A stretch of DNA of 17,571 nucleotides from Russula earlei. Taxonomy: Eukaryota; Basidiomycota; Agaricomycetes; Russulales; Russulaceae. The notes beneath the pieces were generated by a model. That model worked only from the letters and a program-made list of their open reading frames with translations. It had not been told where the DNA came from and did no database searches. Location: positions 1 to 17,571 of the forward strand of contig JAGFNK010000960.1 of assembly GCA_025769875.1 (NCBI GenBank), in the 5' to 3' direction. Made by a program: the position numbers and the translations under genes. Each line of letters opens with the position of its first letter. The first letter of the stretch is position 1. Below, piece after piece: positions 1 to 8,236 of this stretch.

Positions 1-84
1 GCAGATTGTTAAGATTCTCGTGTTCTCCGACTGTCACCTGTTTCATTGACTCATCTATGATTACTCACATGTCTGCTTATAGAT

Positions 85-142
85 CTGGCTTAGTGATTGC
101 TTACTGATTCTGTCTGGCTTACTGATTGCTTACTGATCCTGA
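85..142. repeat. 29-bp tandem repeat, two copies, in U3
   Basis: Copy one is 85-113 and copy two is 114-142, with a few mismatches. Each copy contains two TTACTGA-like or TTAGTGA-like heptamers. Copy two runs into a 10-bp perfect inverted repeat (CTTACTGATC at 129-138 and GATCAGTAAG at 141-150). The arrangement resembles a duplicated enhancer unit upstream of the TATA box at 320. Confidence 0.6.
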
Positions 143-190
143 TCAGTAAGAGCTTAGTCGTTGCTTATTGATTCATGACAGATACTAGGA

Positions 191-218
191 AAGAATGACT
201 CACGTGTGAGTCATTCTT
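191..218. promoter_or_regulatory. 28-bp dyad with two AP-1/Gcn4-type sites around an E-box
   Basis: Two 13-bp arms pair perfectly around a 2-bp centre. The core TGACTCACGTGTGAGTCA (196-213) has TGACTCA at 196-202, its reverse complement at 207-213, and CACGTG at 201-206. These match known bZIP (Gcn4/AP-1) and bHLH half sites. Further TGACTCA at 47-53 and TTACTCA at 61-67 lie upstream. That bZIP factors bind here is inference. Confidence 0.55.
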
Positions 219-319
219 AACATTCTTGAATTGTGCTCTCTGTATTTGGATACTACTGGTTCTCAGCTATGTGCACCCCAAGTTTCGTACAAATCGGATC
301 AGTAGTTATCGAGATATTG

Positions 320-365
320 TATAAATAGTCTGTGGTACCAAGAAGTCGAGCCTTACGCTCGACTT
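320..365 (+). promoter_or_regulatory. TATA box followed by a 9-bp perfect stem-loop
   Basis: TATAAATA is at 320-327. AAGTCGAGC (343-351) pairs perfectly with GCTCGACTT (357-365) across a 5-nt loop. The stem begins 23 nt after the start of the TATA box, where transcription would be expected to begin. The same layout recurs in the other LTRs of this window. Confidence 0.55.
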
Positions 366-553
366 ACACCTTTGAACAACACTCTTATCTTGTTTACCAT
401 TCTAAACAAATTATAGTGCTGACTCTAACCTGAAAGAGGCCCCCTTCTCTTTTCTACATTCAATCTTCCTGAGATAATATCAAAGGGTTCAAAGTCTAGT
501 GCTTGAAACTATATCAAGCAACTCTTTCACTAAAGAGTCGGTACTAAGATCTC

Positions 554-1201
554 ATGGATCTTAACACAGATGCGCAACTAGAATCAAATGCCTTAATGCA
601 CTCCCTGTGACAAGGCAATACCCCGTTCAATGAATGGTACCAAAAGTGGTCCCATCATGCGACCCGCTCCCAAGCAGACGAGAACACTAAGATGTTTGCT
701 TTCTGCCATAACCTGAATCAAGGGATCCACACCAAGATATTAGATATAACGCCTGCGCCTACCACCTTGGCAGCACTAGTCAAGAAGGCATGCGAATTCG
801 ATCAAGTGTATCACATGTGGATGTCGCCATCATTCCGTACAGGAAAACCGCCAGTACGAACAAGAGGTCTAGGTACTAATGACCCGGATACTCCAGTAGA
901 GATCAATCTCTATCAAGGGGAACCAGGTGAACAACGCTGGAACAACAATGCCCCACGCAACACGCTCACGAAAGCTGAGAAACAACGACGCACAGAGTTG
1001 AAACTGTGCTACTACTGCGGCAAACCTAACCATATGGCCAAAGACTGCAGGTCTAAGAAAGCCGCTACCCGTGCTCGTCGCCCCGGACAATCCTCGCAGA
1101 CTGCAGTCCGTTCAGCTACCATTCAGGAAGAACAACCTGAACAGAAAGACACCGACCCAGTTCCTATTGCCTCCCTAGGGAATCGGCACAAGAAACAATG
1201 A
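554..1201 (+). pseudogene. gag: Truncated Gag with CCHC zinc knuckle
   Basis: This is the C-terminal half of a Ty3/gypsy Gag, the structural protein that packages element RNA. A frame opens at ATG 554 and has one in-frame TGA at 608-610. It then stays open to the TGA at 1199-1201. The first clear Gag homology (NTPFNEWYQKW and on) comes just after that stop. A CX2CX4HX4C zinc knuckle (CYYCGKPNHMAKDC) lies at 1007-1048, followed by a basic, then acidic tail. At about 215 codons it lacks the N-terminal half expected of such Gags, so either the start is truncated or an upstream exon was lost. The stop could derive from CGA by C-to-T change. Its last bases overlap the ATG of the next frame (ATGA). 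Confidence 0.75.
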
Positions 1202-2457
1202 GGAAAACACAGAACAACTGGGTTAAAGAAACCAAATTCAAGGGCTTCGAAGAAGGACAAAAGGTCTGGTTGGAGGGTACTAACTTAAAAACTCCCCATC
1301 AGTTTCATAAGTTCTGCCCCAAACAGTTCGGACCTTTTATCATTACCAAAAGAATCTCCTACGTTGCCTATCAACTACAACTTCCTTCCCAATGGAACAT
1401 CCACAATATGTTTCACACCTCCCTCTTATCTCCAGTCACAGAGACAACTGAACATGGACCAAATTTTTCCAAACCACCACCTAACCTTATCTCGGGAGAA
1501 TACAAAGTTGAAAGAATCACTGCTCAACATATCCACAGGAGCCGTCTTCAGTACAGGGTCCGATGGAAAGGGTACTCCATGGCAGAAGACACATGGGAGC
1601 CCCTTTCAAACCTTAAAAACACTCAGGATGCTGTCACCATGTTTCACCTACAACAACCCACCAAACTCCATACCATGTCTTCCATTAACCTTGACCCCAC
1701 AGAATCACGTCACTCAGACGAAAGTCTAGATGACCTAGAGAACCAGTTTTCAAACCTTACGATACAGCAACATACCCTACTCCCCCGAATTAACTCTCGT
1801 GACCCCCCTTCTTATTCAGTTAATGATCCCACTATCCCTGACCGCAGACACACCATCTTTAACATAGCTGCCAGGGAACAACTGTTTTCCGGAATTCTTT
1901 CCCCTGGCGACTTCCATGGCTTTCAACTTCTCATGATGGACCCCCATTTTTCAGAGTTTCATTTGTCCATATGGAGAGCAGTACTTACAGATTTGGTATG
2001 GAATCACATTACACGGTCAGCCTCCATAAATACTCCCACTCCTTCTGAGTGGTTGGCCTGGCATCACGAACACGCTACCTCTGCTTACAATACTCCCATG
2101 TCATCTCCTGCTTCTAACTTGTCCCCTCTACCTGTTCTCACCCCTTCCCCCACCATCAAACAGGAACCCCTCTCACCTGAAGTTATCCAACATATCATTG
2201 ACCAGCGCACCCTCATCGTTCCAGAAGAGACCAAACTCCAGGACCTCGCCGCCACCCTCAACCCACTTGCTATCCACAAAGGGACCCCCTCACCCACCCC
2301 AACTGAAGCAGATCCCACTCACCCTGGCCCCCCCTGGTTTGTTTACGAACCTTACACGCATGTTCACCCTTTCTATACAGTATTAATGTTAATGGGCAGA
2401 AACGCCTTCTACCATACTTATGCATCGCTCTATATAATGGCGAACCCATGCTTCTAG
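1198..2457 (+). pseudogene. Integrase C-terminal domain with chromodomain and long extension
   Basis: Residues 15-90 match the SH3-like C-terminal domain of Ty3/gypsy integrase (GQKVWLEGTNL, FGPFIITK, WNIHNMFHTSLL). Residues 101-150 form a chromodomain (EYKVERI, YRVRWKGY, EDTWEP), a module known to steer integration toward chromatin marks. No catalytic core precedes it, so it is the tail of a deleted pol. From about residue 160 the protein continues as a serine-, threonine- and proline-rich stretch I do not recognise, with ordered-looking patches around nt 1840-2010 and 2320-2430. The frame stops at 2455-2457 while the overlapping frame from 2448 carries on. A 2-nt change in the TATATA run at 2431-2436 would join them, so the two are probably one ancestral protein. 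Confidence 0.75.
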
Positions 2458-3356
2458 GAACTATGGGTCGAGGAGAGCCCACTTACGGAGAAAAGCTCAT
2501 TGCTCAGCCTGTTGTCTCTGCCCCCCACCCTTCTGTGACCGCCTCCAACCTCCACCTCCTAATTGAGGACCATCCTTTCCACTTTGACGCCGCCCAGGCT
2601 CTCGAAAACCTTCATGACCCCGGTGCCCTCGCTGACGTCTACCACCTCCGCACCAGTTCATTTCAGCTAAAAATCTTAGAGGGCAAACATGCATCGATCC
2701 AAGGAGCCTTAAGTGTTCTGCAGGGACAACTGGCTGATCGACTTCACAAGATCCAGGCTCACACCAAAGAGACTGCCACCATCCATGCCCGCCTTCATGC
2801 CAACAACACTTCCGTCTGAGTTCACCATCAACTCGACAACCTCATGACCAACGGAGGCCTCACTCATGGTACCAGGCCATACTACTCACTAGCAGGGAGC
2901 TACGACAAAATCGAAGAATCAAAGGAACTTCCCACCTCTCCTTCCTCACTACCCATTCATCCCCCTCTCTCCCTAACTCCCCCTCTCAAATACCTCCCTC
3001 ATGCTATCAACCAGTCCCAAAACGATGCTCCCATGGGGTCACCTTCCCACTTCCCTCAAATGTTCTCTGACGACGCTAGCACCCCTAACACCCCTCTCAC
3101 TCCTGCACGTATGACTAAAGCACAGCGTCATCAGCTCCAGAAGCGACAACACGTCTGCAAGCACTGTAACACCAGAGGGCACTGGAACAAAGACTGTAAC
3201 AGACCTCATACCAACTGCAGTGGTCAAGTGGATTGTATCCTTAGGAGGACTCACCAAAGCTACAGAGGCTTCTGTCCCAGGGCAATGGGGCCCCAGAGCG
3301 TGTGGCCAGAAGTTGAAGGTGATGAACTCCATGAGTCGGGTCCTGAGACCGATTAG
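2448..3356 (+). pseudogene. Downstream part of the integrase extension, with a second CCHC knuckle
   Basis: The frame is open from ATG 2448 to TGA 2817-2819 and in the same frame from there to 3356, so a single TGA interrupts it. The first part includes a charged, helix-prone stretch (about nt 2640-2810) that could be a coiled coil. A proline/serine-rich linker follows. At 3156-3197 there is a CX2CX4HX4C knuckle (CKHCNTRGHWNKDC), then more cysteines. The frame ends 30 bp before the 3' LTR, next to the polypurine tract, so it belongs to the element. I do not recognise the family. It may be an accessory nucleic-acid-binding module of Pol, or a displaced Gag-like domain. The overlap with the preceding frame is 10 nt. 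Confidence 0.6.
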
Positions 3357-3370
3357 TTCAGAGAACTAAG

Positions 3371-3386
3371 CATGAGGGGGGCATGA
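3371..3386 (+). other. Polypurine tract of the 3' LTR
   Basis: A GAGGGGGG run (3374-3381) followed by CATGA directly precedes the LTR start TGTTGTAATC. This is the usual place of the plus-strand DNA primer. The minus-strand element in this window has the same arrangement (AGAGGGGATGAA before TGTTACG), which supports the boundary. Confidence 0.65.
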
Positions 3387-3495
3387 TGTTGTAATCTAAC
3401 CCCTTGTCAGTTCATCCATAAAATTCTTCCATTATTGTTTTTCTCTTGTCACCCTTGTTCCCTTGGTTACCGTTTCATCCCTTGATGTTGATGGC

Positions 3496-3547
3496 CACTT
3501 ATTGTGTTTCACCTATTGTGTTTCACTTATTGTGTTTCACCTATTGT
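3496..3547. repeat. 14-bp tandem repeat in LTR U3
   Basis: Three full units of CACYTATTGTGTTT (3496-3509, 3510-3523, 3524-3537) and a partial fourth lie about 75 bp upstream of the TATA-like TATTTAA at 3622. They could be a promoter enhancer array or simple slippage. Confidence 0.7.
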
Positions 3548-3621
3548 CAAGTTACTTTTGCTATTGACTCACCTTTATCTATTGTTCTGCTTATAGTACT
3601 GTACAGCCTCGCTACATACAG

Positions 3622-3661
3622 TATTTAAGCGCCTGTAAAAGCTGGGGAATGCCCCAAGCTT
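3622..3661 (+). promoter_or_regulatory. TATA-like box followed by a stem-loop
   Basis: TATTTAA is at 3622-3628. AAGCTGGGG (3639-3647) pairs with CCCC A AGCTT (3652-3661) around a 4-nt loop, giving nine pairs with one bulged A. The stem starts 17 nt after the start of the TATA-like box, as in the other LTRs here. Confidence 0.45.
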
Positions 3662-4561
3662 AGCTTTGTCCCATCTCCTGTCGCATCCCTTTGCCTTGTA
3701 TCCTCTCTCAAATCACAACTTGTGGATAGTTCAACAGTGAGTCTTGACAGGATGGGTATCAGAGATGTGCTGTAGAGGGCCCTCCCTAAGGTGTAAGATG
3801 ATATCTTGTGAATGCCTAGGCTCATCCCCATCACCTGGAATAATGGCTGCAATCTCATTGATGGCAGCATAAGGGGCATTATAGCGATGCCTATCACATG
3901 CAGCATCAAAGTGAAGTGAGAGAGTGCAGTCTTGCTCTCTAGGAAGGTGGTGAGTCAACTCATAAGCCTGCTTGAACTTCTGGACTGCAGCATGAGATCG
4001 ATAGAGCATGTCCTGAAGAGTTTGCATGGTGTTCTGATGCAAGTGAGAGTTGGCAGGATGGGCCATGTGCATATTGAGGGCCTGGTCAGGGTCATAAATG
4101 TAGAGTTGAGCATAAGAAGGGGCAGCAGCATCAGGTCCCTCTGGTGGCAAAAGAGACCCAATTCTGTGAATGAGCTCCCCATGAAGCTTAAAGACCCAAG
4201 GCCCTTGTCCTTGATTAACAGAATGATCCACTTGTCTTCCCACTGAGGTAAAGGCCAAAGCATTATTATAAGAGAGAATATGAAGGCGAAATGCTTTAGA
4301 AGTGGGATCTTGGCCAGTGAGGAGGTTGTAAAGCTCAGGGGGACATGGATGAAGAGCAGAAAGGGCAATCTTGCCACTCAAGCAACACATGCCAAACTTG
4401 GGGGTCCTTTTAGATGAGTTGGTAAGGCACTCATCTAGCCAATGGAGTGCCTTGCAGAAAGAGCATTGGATGGTCAAGTCCTTAAGATCATGAATGGCCC
4501 ATGTAGGATCAAAAGGACGTCGTGCCATTGGCATGGCTTGAGGGGGTGGCAGCTGAGGTTG

Positions 4562-4611
4562 CTATAATATTTATTAGGTATATAGTTTTCCTTTAAAGAA
4601 TAGAAACTTAC
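4562..4611 (-). other. Intron, 50 nt, in the Helitron gene
   Basis: The donor GTAAGT and acceptor TATAG bring the proline-rich exon and the cysteine-motif exon into one frame. Without removal the upstream exon would run out of frame. Confidence 0.7.
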
Positions 4612-4729
4612 AGGCAAGGGATCTTCTGGATAAACTTGGGCATGAGGATAAGGAAGAGGGCTTGGAGGAGCAGAGGATGGAGAAGGAGGTGGAGAAGGAA
4701 CAGGGGAAGAAGGAGGGGAAGGAGTGGGA

Positions 4730-4744
4730 GGGGCAGGGGCAGGG

Positions 4745-4839
<95 letters not shown>

Positions 4840-4849
4840 TGCAGGTGCC
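4730..4849. repeat. Hexanucleotide microsatellite, 20 units
   Basis: Three GGGGCA units (4730-4747), fifteen GGAGCA units (4748-4837) and two GGTGCA units (4838-4849) follow without a break. On the minus strand they encode an alternating Ala-Pro tract inside Helitron exon 3. The hexamer unit keeps the frame whatever the copy number. Confidence 0.95.
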
Positions 4850-4902
4850 AGATTCATAGGAAATCCTAACATAGAGGGAGGGCCAGAAGGAATCAAAGTG
4901 GT

Positions 4903-4956
4903 CTAGAGAAGTGCAAGTTCATTAAACTGAATCAGAAATACATACTCAACACTTAC
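4903..4956 (-). other. Intron, 54 nt, in the Helitron gene
   Basis: The donor GTAAGT and acceptor CTCTAG lie in phase 0. The exon ending in PAP joins the exon beginning TTLIPSG. Confidence 0.7.
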
Positions 4957-5265
4957 AGGGGCAGGAATGTGACTACCTCCATGCTGTGGAGGAGGGACAG
5001 GGACAGAAGAAAATCTTGACATAAATGAGCCAGAAGAAATAGGTTGTCCTCTTTGCTGTGGAAGAGGAGGAAGGGCAGTAATCTGTGCCACCAAGCCAGC
5101 TGGCAAATGCTGATATGGCATATTAGGAAGAGGAAGGGGAAAGGGGGGGTTAGTGGCAAAATCAGGAGTAGAAACAGAGCCAGAGCCAGATCCATAGACA
5201 GAAGCAGAAGCAACAGCAGAGGTAGAGCCAGAGCCAGGGGCAGCAGAATGTGACCTTGTAATAAT

Positions 5266-5318
5266 CTGCAACTCATATGTTAAAATGTCTTATTTTGAGA
5301 CAATCTTAGTTGACTTAC
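5266..5318 (-). other. Intron, 53 nt, in the Helitron gene
   Basis: The donor GTAAGT and acceptor TTGCAG lie in phase 0. The neighbouring exons carry similar segments (YQHLPANLAAQL and YQHLPAGLVAQI), suggesting an internal duplication that included an intron. Confidence 0.65.
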
Positions 5319-5729
5319 AGGAGGAGGGGCAAGAAGAGAAGTGGCAGAAGTTCAACCACGGTGTTGTGGTGGAAGAGGCATTGGTTGAAGGGCTGCCAAT
5401 TGAGCAGCTAAATTAGCTGGTAAGTGCTGATATACTCATCCTTGAAATTGAACTGGTTGTCTGGCAGTTGAGGCACTGGCAGGTGTCCTACACTGTTCAG
5501 GACTGCCCAAAGTGCGACTGGCACGCTCAGCTTGGCGTGCAGCAGCCTGAGATTGTTGAGGGGATGTGGGAGGAGTGCCAGACATAGTAGGGGCTAATAA
5601 AAGAGACAGGATCATCAACACTGCCATAATTAAAACACAGCAAACATACCTTGTTGATTGTTGAGAAGGGAGGAAGTTGAAGGGTTGTGAGTGGCTGAAA
5701 AACATATTCATATTAAAAAAAATATCCAG

Positions 5730-5773
5730 CTGTCCAGAAAGTGAGGGACTCACTTTATAGAGAAACTGGACAG
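5730..5773 (-). repeat. Nested inverted repeat, candidate Helitron 5' terminus
   Basis: CTGTCCAG (5730-5737) and CTGGACAG (5766-5773) flank an inner perfect hairpin, AAAGTGAG (5738-5745) and CTCACTTT (5749-5756). On the minus strand the unit contains TCTCTATAAAGTGAG, which begins with TC as Helitron 5' ends do. It lies about 145 bp upstream of the proposed start codon. The base before the TC is T rather than the usual A, so the exact end is uncertain. Confidence 0.35.
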
Positions 5774-6960
5774 TTCAGTAGGGGCAGAGGATGGTGGTTG
5801 GAGGCAGAGGGTTGATTTCTGCAGCACCAACAGGCAAGCACCTGTTTATGTCCCTGAGCCCAAGCCCAAGTTCCACGTCGCGTGGAGCCCGGCCCAGTCA
5901 ACCGGCCTCTGCTCACCCGCACATGCCTGCACATGCCCACACTCTAGCTGTCTGAGGGAAAGCCAAGCCAAGTTAACAGGGATCCAGACAACAACACTGA
6001 CATTGTTTTATGCAATCTTATATTTATTTGAGCAGGAAGTGAATTACATCTATAAATACTATAAAAGACTATGGAAGCAGCAGGTAAGGGAGGCAGGGCA
6101 CAACACACGTTGTCTGTCTCGATCGAGAGTATGGCAAAGGGAAAAAAAAAGGGAATGCGTCAAGCTGTCACCGTCCCATGAGAACGAATGCTTGCGCACT
6201 CGGTGCATCATGGCCGCCAACACGTGCCTCGCCACCGTCTCCATCATTGTCGTCACCATCGTCGCCATATGCTCAAAGCCACTCTCACACCCACGCCCAC
6301 GCCCTCACCCACGCAGGCAGCGGCAGTGGTGCCCTCGCCAGATCTTTGCGCTCCGGCAGCGCTGCCGCCACGCAGAGATGGGCTCCGTGCCAGCAAGCTC
6401 GGCGTCGTATGGTGCGAGTGTGCTCAGGTCGTGCCAGAGCCATTGACCTGCGAGCAGCTCAGTTGACGTCCACTGCAGCACTGCATTCATGTGGTCCACC
6501 AACACAGCGATCCGCACGCCGCCATACCTGTCGTGCACAGCAGAAAGTGGGGTGGGAAGGGAGGGGGCAGTGTCATCGCCATGTCCAGGCCATGCCGTGT
6601 CACCGTGAAGAGAGGCGTGCGCAAATTAATCACACCCATTGAGCGAAAACCTAATGGTTGTGGCCCTCGGGTGCGGCCACTGTGGTGCCAGTAGTGTGGT
6701 CGCCTTTTGGAATAAATGAGTACAAATTGAAAAGATGCACTGGCGCCGCGCACATGTGCCAAGCATGTTCCAGGTACTGTCGCGTTTTGTGCTCAGGGGT
6801 CTTGAGTGTGGTGCCAGCAGTACTCGTGTCCCACAAAAACGCAGGAGGTCACAGCGATGCGGGAAATGGGGCCACTCGGTAGACAGACTCGTTTTCTCGC
6901 CAGGGTATCAGGTGTGGGCAAAGCACGATCTTGAATGGAGGCAGCTTAGAGCAGTTGAGC
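5774..6960. other. No recognisable gene
   Basis: I see no conserved protein motif, RNA gene or LTR signature. Content ranges from GC-rich (5860-5940, 6180-6480) to an AT-rich patch with TATAAATACTATAAAAG near 6050. A minus-strand open stretch at 6305-6538 has an unbiased amino-acid make-up but no recognisable family. Codon-like runs of GCC/ATG (CATGGCC) recur here and again near 8240-8560. Confidence 0.5.
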
Positions 6961-7050
6961 AGAGGAAGGAGGGTATGAGAGGAAGGTCATGAAAACGAAC
7001 AGGAAAACACCACAGGGATGCATCAGAAGGCGGGAGCGGTCCTGGCTGTG

Positions 7051-7101
7051 CTGTTGCTGTGAGAAGAGGTCAAAAAGGGCAAGTAAAAAAGAAATAAAAA
7101 A
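7051..7101. repeat. Dispersed repeat, copy 1
   Basis: CTGTTGCTGTGAGAAGAGGT and the A-rich run after it recur at 8032-8083 with few mismatches, 981 bp away. The copies coincide with two of the intron-like blocks on the minus strand, so an intron together with its acceptor-side exon edge appears duplicated. Confidence 0.8.
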
Positions 7102-8031
7102 GCGCACCAGTGTAAGGGAAAACACACGCGCTCGTGCAGAGAAACAGGCAAGTTATGTTCGAGGAAACTTGCGCTGACAGAGCCTGCCATTTTGTGGATT
7201 GGGACAGGGTTGTTGGTCACATGTCATCAGGTTCCTGTGCAAATTCACTGGCCGTGCATCCTTCAGTCGGAAATGGGTATTAGATAGAAACTCAAGAGGA
7301 AAGAAAAGGAAGAAGGCATGCACGCACGCACCGGTAAGACACCCCACCACTGTGACGTGTGAAAATCACGCATGCAACGGAGAAAGCAAGGAATACGATA
7401 AAACTAAGCAGAGCTCCACACATGAAAAGTGTGCACACGGGAGAAAGTGTGCTGCATGTGGTCAGATATTCGAATGTGGAGTGGATTAGAGTGAAACTGA
7501 AAAGTAAGAAAACACACGAAAATGAAAGGAAAAACACACGTGTGCGTGGTGAAATAAAAGCCAGTAATATTTGGAGGATTTGGAAGCCGGGAGAATGGCT
7601 GCCTGTGGGCCTGCAAACGACTGCGTACATGTGCGCCGCGCAAGCTAAACCTGCAAGACATTGTTAGCACTGTACAAAGTAAAGAAGAGGGGAGGGAGAA
7701 GCGAAAGAAGGGGGAAGAACAAAAACGCACTCAAAGGGTGAGACACCCATTGACTGCCTTGACGACTGCGTCATCACCGCAGTGCTGCCTGGGCCGTTGC
7801 TGTGAGATGGGGTACAAACACAAACACGGGAATGGTCATGCGTGAAAAACCCCACTTGCAAAGTGGGCGAACTTTGCACGGTTTTCAGGGTCGGGGAAGG
7901 ATGCAAGGTAGAGCTGAGGAGGCAGAGGAGAAAAAATAAAGAAAGGGTGAAAACGCACGAAATGTGTGTCACACGCATGCTCCACTCCTCAGCATTCTGA
8001 TGGCTGTGACATCGCCGTGGCGCAGGCCATT

Positions 8032-8083
8032 CTGTTGCTGTGAGAAGAGGTTAAAAAGAGCAAGTAAAAAATAAAATAAAAAA
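8032..8083. repeat. Dispersed repeat, copy 2
   Basis: Partner of 7051-7101. A third, shorter relative (TTGCTGTGAGATGGGGTAC) lies near 7797. Confidence 0.8.
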
Positions 8084-8236
8084 GATCAAATGCACTGGGT
8101 TCATGGTTGCACAGGATAGTGTTCATGGCCATTTTGGTCTTGCACTGGAGTTGCCACGCGTGCTGGAGGAGATTGTGAAGCAGTGGGCATTGAGGTGCAA
8201 TGGAATGCATGATGATGGGAGAGCAAGAGAAATTTC

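Larger units (their letters stand above)
1..408 (+). repeat. Probable LTR, partial at the window edge
   Basis: Interpreted as an LTR because it carries a promoter-like TATAAATA at 320-327, dyad-rich upstream DNA, a stem-loop just downstream, and a gag reading frame starting about 145 bp after its end. The 3' limit is set tentatively at the ACA ending at 408. No matching second copy is visible and the left end lies outside the window. Positions 409-553 would be the untranslated leader. I could not identify a tRNA primer-binding site there. Confidence 0.45.
1..3749 (+). mobile_element. Chimeric or internally deleted Ty3/gypsy retroelement
   Basis: The order seen is LTR-like segment, leader, short gag, integrase C-terminus with chromodomain, accessory extension, polypurine tract and 3' LTR. 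Protease, RT, RNase H and the integrase catalytic core are absent, so it cannot move on its own. The left LTR-like segment (1 to about 408) and the right LTR (3387-3749) show no visible similarity. The two halves may therefore come from different families joined near position 1198, either by recombination between elements or by a large deletion spanning two nested copies. The right end interrupts a Helitron gene, which fixes the LTR boundary. A 5' LTR matching the right one is not in the window. Confidence 0.7.
3387..3749 (+). repeat. 3' LTR, 363 bp
   Basis: It starts TGTTGTAATC after the polypurine tract and ends GTCTTGACA at 3749, giving TGT...ACA ends. The right boundary is confirmed because the disrupted Helitron reading frame resumes exactly at 3750. 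Its last 26 bp (3724-3749) are identical to the last 26 bp of the solo LTR at 10303-11266. A TGACTCA lies at 3565-3571 in U3. A start at 3384 (TGATG) is a less likely alternative. Confidence 0.75.
3750..5585 (-). pseudogene. Helitron helicase-like protein, N-terminal fragment, four exons
   Basis: The proposed exons are 5585-5319, 5265-4957, 4902-4612 and 4561-3750, all joined in phase 0. The first three are low-complexity (Gln-, Pro-, Ser- and Ala-rich), including a long Ala-Pro repeat. The fourth carries the recognisable Helitron 'helicase-like' N-terminal region: a CX2C and CC cysteine pattern (CSFCKALHW ... FGMCCLSGK), then LHILSYNNALAFTSVG, AQLYIYDPDQALNMHM, NTMQTLQDMLYR and IIPGDGDEPRHSQDIIL. 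Exon 1 has two in-frame TGA codons (5436-5438, 5352-5354). The frame runs into the LTR after SDTHP, where the family normally continues toward Rep and helicase. The start at ATG 5585 is chosen because it opens the proline/serine-rich leader; upstream reading is hydrophobic and looks non-coding. Known Helitrons move by rolling-circle replication. This copy is dead. Confidence 0.75.
3750..5773 (-). mobile_element. Truncated Helitron (5' part)
   Basis: The segment holds the N-terminal coding part of a Helitron Rep/helicase and a possible 5' terminus. It is broken at 3750 by the LTR of the gypsy element. The HUH Rep nuclease and Pif1-like helicase domains, which would follow, are not in the window. 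If the gypsy element simply inserted, they should lie to its left, beyond position 1, next to a copy of GGATG (3750-3754). Confidence 0.7.

Noticed and set aside
409..553. tRNA primer-binding site in the leader
   Set aside because: No stretch complementary to a tRNA 3' end could be recognised by eye, and the LTR end itself is uncertain.
3496..3547. Tandem 14-bp repeat considered as a CRISPR-like array
   Set aside because: The units abut without spacers and lie inside a eukaryotic LTR.
3731..3749. Helitron coding frame continuing past 3750 into the ORF end
   Set aside because: The last few codons are LTR sequence, since the same bases occur at the end of the solo LTR at 11266.
4636..4906. 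Plus-strand frames of Arg-Ser, Gln-Glu and Ala-Gly repeats
   Set aside because: These are the other readings of the GGAGCA microsatellite. The minus strand belongs to a recognisable Helitron gene with matching introns.
5872..5886. Short perfect inverted repeat TCCACG-TCG-CGTGGA
   Set aside because: It is isolated, short and GC-rich, with no neighbouring feature to give it meaning.
6305..6538. Minus-strand open frame of 77 codons with balanced composition
   Set aside because: No start context, partner exon or known motif could be supported. It is mentioned only in the description of the interval.
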